A stretch of 5,357 bases of DNA from Deltaproteobacteria bacterium (lineage in GTDB: Bacteria; Desulfobacterota; Desulfobacteria; Desulfobacterales; ETH-SRB1), in contig DAOURZ010000119.1 of the NCBI GenBank assembly GCA_030627475.1, forward strand, positions 1 to 5,357, read 5' to 3'. Every line of letters begins with the position of its first letter. The first letter of the stretch is position 1. Made by a program: the position numbers and the translations under genes. Below the pieces are notes generated by a model. That model was given only the letters and a program-made list of their open reading frames with translations. It was not told the origin of the DNA and searched no databases. Below, piece by piece: positions 1 through 5,357 of the stretch.

Positions 1-10
1 CAGTTTTCGT

Positions 11-883
11 TCAGGCACTACTTATCAACCTTTCATATAATATATAAGGTACGAAAAAATTTCCCGTTCCTGAACCCATTTTGAGTTTCGGTTTCAAAGA
101 ACCGTGAAAATCAGTACCACCTGTCATCAATAATTCGTGTCTATTTGCCATATCTTCAAACAGGGAAATAATATGCGGCGAGTGTTCCGGATAATAAACC
201 TCAATCCCTTTTAAACCCATTTTTTTTAAAACAATGATAAAATCTTCCAGATCAGCAACATTGCCGGGATTAAGAAGATAAGGGTGCGCTATAACAGGGA
301 TACCTCCTGCTCCAAGTATAATTTCAATTGCCGTTGAGCAATCAATACGATATTTATCCAAATATGCCGGCTTGCCTTTCCCAAGGTATTTATCAAAGGC
401 CTCTTTAATTGATTCAACATAACCTTTTTTTACCATAAGCCTGGCAATATGCGGCCTTCCTAACTGACCATCGCCAACCTCGTTTAATAATTCATCCATT
501 GAAAGAGCAACGCCCATACTGTTTAGACGAGCAACAATTCCAGGATTTCGGTTTTTTCTGGCTTCTTGAAGTATGGCGAGAGTTTTATTCAAGGCAGGAT
601 TATCAATTTTGATAGAATATCCCAGTATATGGAGACTTGCTGAGTACGAAAAAGGTGGAGGCGGAGATGCACTTATTTCAACACCGGTTAAAAACTTTAA
701 TGAGGAAGGGATACCAATGCTGAGCGCCTCTTTAGAACCATTTACGGTATCATGATCTGTAATAGCTATTGCACCTAAATCAAGTTCCTGAGCTAAATCA
801 AGGATTTCGGCCGGAGAAAAAGTTCCGTCAGATGCGTTTGAGTGAATATGAAGATCAATACCTGCATTCTTGTTATAATCCAA
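11..883 (-). CDS. PHP-domain metal-dependent phosphoesterase (TrpH / RNase AM-like)
   Basis: This 290-residue protein is a complete PHP-domain phosphoesterase, probably cytoplasmic. The metal-site motifs are all visible: DLHIHS with His12 and His14, Asp19 in SDGT, TDHDT at 42-46, Glu69 in GVEIS, His85, GRPHIA with His145, AHP with His200, and TDFHG with Asp258 and His260. Characterised relatives act as 3',5'-nucleotide bisphosphate phosphatases or as the 5'-3' exonuclease RNase AM that trims rRNA 5' ends; the sequence alone does not say which applies. The start is TTG at 883, because an in-frame TAG lies only three codons upstream and the next motif begins at residue 10. A strong GAGGAGG (899-905) sits about 15 bases upstream, with a short hairpin between. 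The gene overlaps the end of the dksA-like gene by 11 bases, suggesting translational coupling. Residues 74-77 are four consecutive prolines in a loop before His85. The family call is firm, the substrate is not. Confidence 0.93.
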   Translation of the reverse strand: MDYNKNAGIDLHIHSNASDGTFSPAEILDLAQELDLGAIAITDHDTVNGSKEALSIGIPSSLKFLTGVEISASPPPPFSYSASLHILGYSIKIDNPALNKTLAILQEARKNRNPGIVARLNSMGVALSMDELLNEVGDGQLGRPHIARLMVKKGYVESIKEAFDKYLGKGKPAYLDKYRIDCSTAIEIILGAGGIPVIAHPYLLNPGNVADLEDFIIVLKKMGLKGIEVYYPEHSPHIISLFEDMANRHELLMTGGTDFHGSLKPKLKMGSGTGNFFVPYILYERLISSA

Positions 884-1235
884 GGGCTTTTTCTAAAGCC
901 TCCTCTTTTGTTTTACAGTTGATGCATTGTGTAGTAACCGGCCTGGCTTTAAGCCTCTTAATAGAAATATTTTCACCGCATTTATCACAAATACCGAATG
1001 TATTGTTTTTAATACGTTCAAGGGCTTTCTTGATCTTTTTTATAAGCTTGCTTTCTCTATCCCTGATTCTAAGCATAAAATTACGGTCGGATTCAAGTGA
1101 AGCCCGATCTGTTGGATCAGGAAAATTTTCTTTCGGAGCAGTCATACCCACAACAGTGTCGTCCGCCTTACTCAAAAGTTCTTCCAGGCTATTAGTTAAT
1201 AGCTCTCTAAAATATTCAATATCTTTTTTTTTCAT
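873..1235 (-). CDS. dksA: DksA/TraR-family zinc-finger transcription regulator
   Basis: This 120-residue protein resembles DksA, which enters the RNA polymerase secondary channel and, with ppGpp, adjusts transcription of rRNA and biosynthetic genes. Visible are a helical N-terminal part, the coiled-coil tip segment NFPDPTDRA (37-45), the helix containing RDRESKLIKKI, and a C4 zinc finger with Cys83, Cys86, Cys104 and Cys107. By alignment with E. coli DksA from memory, Asp40, Asp43 and Ala45 correspond to the tip residues Asp71, Asp74 and Ala76, so the protein looks functional. It is shorter at the N terminus than the 151-residue E. coli protein. The ATG at 1235 is preferred because AAAGGA (1241-1246) lies 5 bases upstream; the reading frame extends to a TTG at 1277, but no ribosome binding site precedes that. 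An 82-base spacer separates it from fabD, so it may have its own promoter. Its last codons contain the ribosome binding site for the PHP gene. Confidence 0.93.
   Translation of the reverse strand: MKKKDIEYFRELLTNSLEELLSKADDTVVGMTAPKENFPDPTDRASLESDRNFMLRIRDRESKLIKKIKKALERIKNNTFGICDKCGENISIKRLKARPVTTQCINCKTKEEALEKALGL
885..905 (-). promoter_or_regulatory. Shine-Dalgarno plus hairpin leading to the TTG start of the PHP gene
   Basis: On the minus strand a GAGGAGG Shine-Dalgarno (905-899) runs directly into a perfect 6-bp inverted repeat, GGCTTT (900-895), loop AGAA, AAAGCC (890-885). One base later comes the TTG start at 883. The linear spacing from the Shine-Dalgarno to the start is about 15 bases, longer than usual. 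Folding the hairpin would shorten the effective distance, but it would also tie up the last two G residues of the Shine-Dalgarno. The repeat lies within the last codons of the dksA-like gene (Glu-Ala-Leu-Glu-Lys-Ala), so part of the symmetry could be a by-product of coding. The repeat is seen directly; a regulatory role is inferred. Confidence 0.5.
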
Positions 1236-1317
1236 GACAATCCTTTGAAAATTTAAAATTGCTTTTAAAAAATCCAAAAAAAGATAAGGTTATCATAAGT
1301 AAAATTTAAAGTAAAGT

Positions 1318-2253
1318 TTAAAATTCTTTAAGAAATTTTTCCATATTTTTCAAGCTGTTGATATTATAAATACGACAGGGATACTTTTCAGGAAGAATCT
1401 TTTTTAATAAACCCTTCAGCACCCTCCCCGAACCGACCTCAACAAAGTTTTCCACTTTTTCATCAATCAGTTTCAGCATTGAGTCATACCATCTGACAGG
1501 ACTGCACAACTGTCTTGCCATAATACTCTTGATTTCGTCAGGATTTTTTTCAAAATCAGCGGTAACATTATGGATGATTGTTCTTTCCGGTGCATTAAAA
1601 GAAACAGTATCAAAAAAAATCCTGAACTCATCTACTGCTCCTTTTATAAGTTCACTATGCCATGCTCCGCTGACTTTTAAAGGCACTGCCCTTGCCTTTT
1701 GCAAGGCCGCAAGTGACGAAACTTTTTCAACCTGTTCCGGAGTACCGGTTATAACGATCTGATGTTCGGTGTTGTGATTTGCAACTGATACAACTCCTTC
1801 ACCTTGAACTTCATTAACAAATTTTTGAATTTTATCAATAGCAAGTCCAATAATTGCGTGCATAGCGCCTTCATGCTTTGTTGATTCCCTGTGCATCAAC
1901 TCGCCTCTTTTAAATACAAGCCTTAATGTATCCTCTTTTGAAAGAACTCCTGATGAACTTAATGCGCTGTATTCGCCAAGGCTATGTCCTGCCGAGATAT
2001 CCGCGGCCATGCCTTCTTTTTCTATAGCTGCAAGACACACAAGATTTACTGCAGTTATTGCGGGCTGAAGATTAACTGTCATAGTAAGATCTTCCATGGG
2101 GCCTTTAAAGCATAGCTTCGACAGGTTTATTTTGGTAATTTCCTCTGCCATATCAAATAGTTCTCTTGCAAAGTCAAATTCCTGATAAAAATCAAGGCCC
2201 ATACCAATTGACTGTGAACCCTGTCCCGGGAAAAGGAATGCTGTTTTCTTCAA
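1318..2253 (-). CDS. fabD: Malonyl-CoA:acyl-carrier-protein transacylase
   Basis: This 311-residue cytoplasmic enzyme moves the malonyl group from CoA to acyl carrier protein, supplying the extender unit for type II fatty acid synthesis. It has the usual full length for FabD. The N-terminal GQGSQ motif is at residues 10-14. The nucleophile elbow GHSLGE is at 89-94, with Ser91 as the acylated serine. Arg116 in FKRGELM would bind the malonyl carboxylate, and His199 in SGAWHS is the catalytic histidine. QLCSPVRW (248-255) matches the conserved glutamine region. The start is a TTG at 2253: GGAG (2261-2264) is 7 bases upstream and the protein begins directly at the expected MKKTAFLFPGQGSQ. It follows hemA after 28 bases, so the two are probably cotranscribed. 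No other fab gene or acpP is in view, so this fabD sits apart from its usual fab neighbours. Confidence 0.97.
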   Translation of the reverse strand: MKKTAFLFPGQGSQSIGMGLDFYQEFDFARELFDMAEEITKINLSKLCFKGPMEDLTMTVNLQPAITAVNLVCLAAIEKEGMAADISAGHSLGEYSALSSSGVLSKEDTLRLVFKRGELMHRESTKHEGAMHAIIGLAIDKIQKFVNEVQGEGVVSVANHNTEHQIVITGTPEQVEKVSSLAALQKARAVPLKVSGAWHSELIKGAVDEFRIFFDTVSFNAPERTIIHNVTADFEKNPDEIKSIMARQLCSPVRWYDSMLKLIDEKVENFVEVGSGRVLKGLLKKILPEKYPCRIYNINSLKNMEKFLKEF

Positions 2254-2281
2254 ATTAATTCTCCATATTTTATTTCAGATT

Positions 2282-3550
2282 TCAATCATCAAGTTTAAAA
2301 AGTTTTCGGGTTAAATCAATATAAGTAACTCTGGCTCCATGGCATTCGTTGTTTTTTAAAAAAAGAGTCGGATCATGCATAATTTTATTTATAAGTGAAT
2401 TTGTCATCCTGCAAATTGCCTCACGGTCATTATCTACAAGGTGATTTAAGGACTGCAAAGTTTTCTCAACCTCAGTTTTTGCAATGGTATCTATTTTGTT
2501 TCTCAAGGCAACTATTGTAGGAACAGCTCCAAGACTCTCATACCACTTTCGGAAGCTGATTACAGCCTCGTCAACGATCCTCTCACCTTTAATGGATTCT
2601 TTATCTCTGTCCTTTATATTTTCTTCAATAACTCCTTTTAAATCATCTATGTCATAAACATATGAATTGTTAAGCCGGTTTATATCAGGATCAATATCAC
2701 GGGGAACTGCTATATCTATAAAAAAAATGGGTCTGTTGCGCCTGCTGCGCATAACCCCTTTAACCTGCTCACGCACAATAACGAAATTGGGTGAACCCGT
2801 GGAGCTGATTATTATATCCACGACCTTTAAACAATCCGGAATTTCTTCAATACGTATAGCTGAGCCCTTGAATCTATTGGATAGCTCAACGCCCCTTTCA
2901 AACGTTCTGTTTGCAACAAAAATTTCTCCGACCTTGTTTCTGATAAGATGTTCCACTGCAAGTTCGGCCATTTCGCCGGCACCAACCAGAAGCACCTTTT
3001 TCCCTTCAAGATTGCCGAATATTTTTCGCGCAAGCTCAATTGCAGCATAACTTATTGATACGGCATGATCCCCGATACCCGTCTCGGTTCTAACACGTTT
3101 TGCGACAAAAAAGGTTTTATGCAATAACCTGTTCAAAATAACACCGGATGTCTTTTTCAGGGTTGCTGTCAGGTATGCATTTTTAATCTGTCCAAGAATC
3201 TGCGGCTCTCCGATCATCATTGAATCAAGACTTGATGCAACCCTGAAAATATGGCGTACAGCCTCCTCTCCATCATACACATAAAGAGCAGCTTCAAATT
3301 TAGATATCGGTATTTTTTTAAATTCGGAAATATAAGTTTTTACGGAATCAACGGCGTTGATGATGTTTGAAGTAGTCAGCAGCACCTCAACACGATTACA
3401 GGTTGAAATAAGTATTACTTCGTTCACATCCGTACACTTTTGCAAATTCTGCAAAACAGTTAAGGCTTCCTCTTTTGAAAAAGCAAGAAGCTCTCTCAAT
3501 TCTACCGGTGCTGTTTTATGATTTAATCCTAATAAAACTATATCGAACAT
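2282..3550 (-). CDS. hemA: Glutamyl-tRNA reductase
   Basis: HemA reduces glutamyl-tRNA(Glu) with NADPH to glutamate-1-semialdehyde, the first committed step of C5-pathway tetrapyrrole synthesis. The 422-residue protein is full length. It begins with GLNHKTAP (8-15). The catalytic Cys51 lies in STCNRVEV. Next comes GEPQILGQIK, the conserved segment of the catalytic domain. The NADPH-binding domain follows, with GAGEMAEL, ANRTFERG and STGSP, and then FIDIAVPRDIDP and YDIDDL. The C-terminal helical part is the dimerisation domain. The ATG at 3550 gives the standard family N terminus, and an in-frame TAA lies a few codons upstream, so the start is secure. However, the 20 bases before it are only A and T, with no Shine-Dalgarno. 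It lies 62 bases after the ccsA-like gene and 28 bases before fabD. With sirC in the same cluster it feeds siroheme and heme synthesis. Confidence 0.98.
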   Translation of the reverse strand: MFDIVLLGLNHKTAPVELRELLAFSKEEALTVLQNLQKCTDVNEVILISTCNRVEVLLTTSNIINAVDSVKTYISEFKKIPISKFEAALYVYDGEEAVRHIFRVASSLDSMMIGEPQILGQIKNAYLTATLKKTSGVILNRLLHKTFFVAKRVRTETGIGDHAVSISYAAIELARKIFGNLEGKKVLLVGAGEMAELAVEHLIRNKVGEIFVANRTFERGVELSNRFKGSAIRIEEIPDCLKVVDIIISSTGSPNFVIVREQVKGVMRSRRNRPIFFIDIAVPRDIDPDINRLNNSYVYDIDDLKGVIEENIKDRDKESIKGERIVDEAVISFRKWYESLGAVPTIVALRNKIDTIAKTEVEKTLQSLNHLVDNDREAICRMTNSLINKIMHDPTLFLKNNECHGARVTYIDLTRKLFKLDD

Positions 3551-3611
3551 TTTTTTAATTAATTAATTTTGATAACTTCGTGAATATGTTTGGCGTATTT
3601 GAAATGTTCAG

Positions 3612-3627
3612 TTTACAAGCTTGTAAA
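3612..3627. repeat. 16-bp perfect palindrome at the ccsA stop codon
   Basis: TTTACAAGCTTGTAAA reads the same on both strands. It covers the last codons and the TAA stop of the ccsA-like gene and ends 62 bases before the hemA start. It could be a dimeric regulator's operator or a weak 6-bp hairpin with an AGCT loop. There is no T-run after it on the minus strand, so it is not an intrinsic terminator. A perfect 16-bp palindrome is mildly unexpected in a window this size, and part of it is coding. Confidence 0.4.
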
Positions 3628-4434
3628 TTCTCCATGATGTCCCTTTAAAAGAAAATTAACACCAAAAAAAGTAAACAAGAGTACAGCCAACCCGACAATA
3701 GCCATAATCGCTGCTTTCCTTCCCCGCCAGCCTGCAGCAAGGCGCTCATGAAGTAAAGCAGCATACAAAAGCCATGTTATGCAGGACCAGACCTCTTTTG
3801 GATCCCAACCCCAGAACTTTCCCCAAACCATTTTAGCATAAACCAGACCTGTTGCGAGCCCTATAGTCAACATGGTAAAACCCACAACTATACAGGTGTA
3901 TCCCGCAGTATCAAGCAATTCCAGTGAAGGGAGACGCCTGAAAAAAAAACCGTGCTTCTTGGCCTTGATAGTGTGTTCCTGAACAAGATACATAAAACCA
4001 AGACCTCCAGCCAGTATAAAAAACGCCTCACCGATAAATATTGAAATTATATGAAAAACAAGCCAAAAATTATTAACAATATTTTTAATCTGAGCGGGCT
4101 CTGACGACACCTGAGAAGCAAAAACCATAACAATGGCTGCAAGAGGCGCAACATATACGCCCAGGATTCTAAGGTTAAACTTATATTGAAATATTATAAA
4201 AACACCGGCTATCGACCATCCGACAAGAATAAGGGTTTCATGAAGATTATGAACAGGGATATGCCCGAATTTTAAAAAACCATAAAAAATAGCCGCTGAA
4301 TTACACAAAAAACCAGCTATCAGCAAGAAGTATCCGACTCTATTTAAATAATTTTTCTGCAAAAAAAGATAAGCAAAGTATCCTGCAGTACTCATCAAGT
4401 AGAAAAAAATGGTAAATATAATCACAATCTCCAT
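3613..4434 (-). CDS. CcsA/CcsB/HemX-family heme-handling membrane protein for cytochrome c biogenesis
   Basis: This 273-residue protein is largely hydrophobic, with about eight membrane-spanning segments. It belongs to the CcsA/ResC (also called CcsB) family of system II cytochrome c assembly. The diagnostic tryptophan-rich WWD region, WGKFWGWDPKE, is at 204-214 and continues into VWSCITWLLYA. Likely heme-ligand histidines are His128 in VFHII, His229 in LLHERL and His266/267 in GHHGE near the C terminus. These match in order the external and membrane histidines of the family. The family moves heme outward and presents it for attachment to apocytochromes, together with a ResB-like partner that is not in this window. 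The ATG at 4434 is 3 bases after the sirC stop, and AAGGTG (4441-4446), made from the last sirC codons, lies 6 bases upstream, indicating tight coupling. Adjacency to hemA also fits HemX, a related family that affects glutamyl-tRNA reductase level. I cannot separate the two by eye. Confidence 0.9.
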   Translation of the reverse strand: MEIVIIFTIFFYLMSTAGYFAYLFLQKNYLNRVGYFLLIAGFLCNSAAIFYGFLKFGHIPVHNLHETLILVGWSIAGVFIIFQYKFNLRILGVYVAPLAAIVMVFASQVSSEPAQIKNIVNNFWLVFHIISIFIGEAFFILAGGLGFMYLVQEHTIKAKKHGFFFRRLPSLELLDTAGYTCIVVGFTMLTIGLATGLVYAKMVWGKFWGWDPKEVWSCITWLLYAALLHERLAAGWRGRKAAIMAIVGLAVLLFTFFGVNFLLKGHHGEFTSL

Positions 4435-4437
4435 TCA

Positions 4438-5115
4438 CTACACCTTAGGGCTCATTTCATACTTCATCAATTTTTCGAACCTGTATCCCTTGCCAAAAAG
4501 CTCAAGAAGAAGAGAATTTATTCTTTCCTCATTATGGGTTTTGACCATATCAACAAGTCCTCTATTTATAAGCTGTTCAAAAAGGTGCTTGTGCGCTTCC
4601 GGTTCATGTTTTTCGCTTAACGCCTTTTTACGAATAGCTCCCATTAATTGTAAAAACTCGTCATATTCCTCTCCGAATTGTTTTTCAAGGTCTTGACGCA
4701 TTTTTTTTGCAAAAGCAGGGCTTTTACCTGAAGTAGAAATAGCAATTACAAGATTACCTCTGTTTACAATAGAAGGAAGAATGAAATTGCAAGCCTCTGG
4801 TCGGTCAGCTATGTTGCATAATTTATATTGACGTTCCGCATCCTTATTTATCTGCCAGTTTAATTCTTCGTTATCAGTAGCTCCGATAACAAGAAATATA
4901 CCATTAATATCAGAAGCCTCATAATAACTTTTTTTCCACTTTATCACTTTTTTTTCTGCAAGTTCAAGTAGCTCGTCAGAAACATCAGGACTTACAACTG
5001 TAATAATTGCACCGCATTCCAGAAGCATCATAACTTTCCTTGTGCTCACGGAACCGCCACCTACCACTAAACATTTACGATTTTGTATATCAAGATTAAC
5101 CGGATAATATCTCAT
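4438..5115 (-). CDS. sirC: Precorrin-2 dehydrogenase / sirohydrochlorin ferrochelatase (SirC / Met8p / CysG N-terminal type)
   Basis: This 225-residue cytoplasmic protein matches the stand-alone bifunctional dehydrogenase/chelatase domain of siroheme synthase. It oxidises precorrin-2 to sirohydrochlorin with NAD and, in some members, inserts iron to give siroheme. The N-terminal NAD fold carries VVGGGSVSTRK (17-27). Asp104 in NIADRPEACNF matches the key aspartate of CysG and Met8p, and ISTSGKSPAFAKKMR (126-140) is the typical following motif. No uroporphyrinogen-III methyltransferase domain is attached, so that activity must be encoded elsewhere. The ATG at 5115 gives the normal family N terminus (PVNLDI before the glycine-rich loop), though its ribosome binding site is weak. 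The gene ends in tandem stops, TAG TGA, followed at once by the ccsA-like start. As first complete gene of the cluster it probably follows the promoter. Whether it also chelates iron cannot be told from sequence. Confidence 0.93.
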   Translation of the reverse strand: MRYYPVNLDIQNRKCLVVGGGSVSTRKVMMLLECGAIITVVSPDVSDELLELAEKKVIKWKKSYYEASDINGIFLVIGATDNEELNWQINKDAERQYKLCNIADRPEACNFILPSIVNRGNLVIAISTSGKSPAFAKKMRQDLEKQFGEEYDEFLQLMGAIRKKALSEKHEPEAHKHLFEQLINRGLVDMVKTHNEERINSLLLELFGKGYRFEKLMKYEMSPKV

Positions 5116-5175
5116 ATATAAATACCACTAAAATAAATTCAGGAATCGGAAAGCTATTCTGATCCACAGAGTTAA

Positions 5176-5184
5176 TTATCATAA
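5176..5184 (-). promoter_or_regulatory. Possible -10 region or operator upstream of sirC
   Basis: TTATGATAA on the minus strand lies at the centre of a 13-bp near-perfect palindrome, AATTATgATAATT (5174-5186), about 60 bases before the sirC start. It contains TATGAT and GATAAT, both close to a sigma-70 -10 box. No good -35 hexamer lies 16-18 bases upstream. The same nine bases occur in the fabD-dksA spacer. The site is visible; promoter function is a guess. Confidence 0.22.
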
Positions 5185-5203
5185 TTTTTTCGCAAGAAAC
5201 CGA

Positions 5204-5257
5204 TTTTAGAAACAAATCTAATCAAAAATACTCAAAAAATTCAACAAGTTTCTAAAA
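5204..5257. repeat. 10-bp inverted repeat in the sirC upstream spacer
   Basis: TTTTAGAAAC (5204-5213) is matched exactly by its reverse complement GTTTCTAAAA (5248-5257), with 34 AT-rich bases between. It begins about 18 bases after the stop codon of the upstream gene fragment. It could be a weak transcript-end structure or a spaced operator. The stem has only two G-C pairs and no T-run follows, so I do not call it a terminator. The AT-rich context makes chance symmetry plausible. Confidence 0.3.
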
Positions 5258-5274
5258 AACACTTACCACGTTCC

Positions 5275-5357
5275 TTATCCAAAATCAACTGTCATAAAAT
5301 CTTCTGCAAGTATAAGTTCGCCGCTATAAGTTTTACGACATTCTTTTTCAATATCTA
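5275..5357 (-). CDS. C-terminal fragment of an unidentified protein
   Basis: The last 27 codons at the right edge are open on the minus strand and end in TAA at 5275. They encode a tail that ends AEDFMTVDFG. The other two minus-strand frames are closed here by stops, and the composition looks like real protein. The rest of the gene lies outside the window. The ending vaguely recalls the C terminus of metallo-beta-lactamase-fold proteins such as RNase Z, but 26 residues are too few to assign a family and I give no function. It has the same direction as sirC and is separated from it by 159 bases. Confidence 0.55.
   Translation of the reverse strand, partial: DIEKECRKTYSGELILAEDFMTVDFG

Noticed and set aside
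769..1248. 159-codon open frame on the plus strand
   Set aside because: It is antisense to the dksA-like and PHP genes, both with clear family motifs, and its translation shows no recognisable domain.
1236..1277. 14-residue N-terminal extension of the DksA-like protein from a TTG start at 1277
   Set aside because: No ribosome binding site precedes the TTG, while AAAGGA is correctly placed for the ATG at 1235.
2667..3050. 127-codon plus-strand frame, and a 73-codon minus-strand frame at 2827-3048, inside hemA
   Set aside because: Both lie wholly within the intact hemA coding region and look like shadows of its NADPH-binding domain.
4409..4696. 95-codon plus-strand frame opposite the sirC/ccsA junction
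   Set aside because: It is antisense to two well-supported genes, with no recognisable domain and a serine- and leucine-rich shadow composition.
5174..5192. Fur-box-like sequence upstream of sirC
   Set aside because: GATAAT is present, but the rest does not fit the 7-1-7 or three-hexamer Fur pattern, so it is not called as a Fur site.
1..5357. CRISPR array, tRNA or rRNA gene, riboswitch, insertion sequence
   Set aside because: I saw no spaced direct repeats, RNA-gene signatures, transposase motifs or element ends; nearly the whole window is coding for housekeeping proteins.

Overview
The window is an ordinary-looking but mixed housekeeping gene cluster. All six complete genes lie on the minus strand, so it is read from right to left. 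The DNA is AT-rich. The combination of siroheme synthesis, glutamyl-tRNA reductase, a system II cytochrome c assembly protein and a DksA-type regulator points to a Gram-negative anaerobe. A deltaproteobacterium (Desulfobacterota), perhaps a sulfate reducer of the Desulfobacterales, is my best guess. This is inferred from gene content and protein flavour, not from a marker gene.

Layout from right to left: a 26-codon C-terminal tail of an unidentified protein (5275-5357); a 159-base AT-rich spacer; sirC, precorrin-2 dehydrogenase (4438-5115); a ccsA/ccsB/hemX-type heme-handling membrane protein 3 bases later (3613-4434); a 62-base spacer; hemA, glutamyl-tRNA reductase (2282-3550); fabD, malonyl-CoA:ACP transacylase, 28 bases later (1318-2253); an 82-base spacer; a dksA-like zinc-finger transcription factor (873-1235); and a PHP-domain phosphoesterase of the TrpH/RNase AM type (11-883), which overlaps the dksA end by 11 bases.

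The first three genes form a tetrapyrrole group. HemA makes the first committed intermediate, SirC turns precorrin-2 into sirohydrochlorin or siroheme, and the CcsA-like protein handles heme for cytochrome c assembly. In many sulfate reducers siroheme is both the sulfite reductase cofactor and the precursor of heme by the Ahb route, which would link the three. FabD, DksA and the PHP protein belong to lipid synthesis, stringent-response transcription and nucleotide or RNA turnover, and may simply be carried in the same transcript.

I found no mobile element, CRISPR array, RNA gene or previously undescribed system. The points worth a second look are small and regulatory: a hairpin exactly between a strong Shine-Dalgarno and the TTG start of the PHP gene, a 16-bp perfect palindrome over the ccsA stop codon, hemA without a Shine-Dalgarno, and a TTATGATAA motif shared by two spacers.
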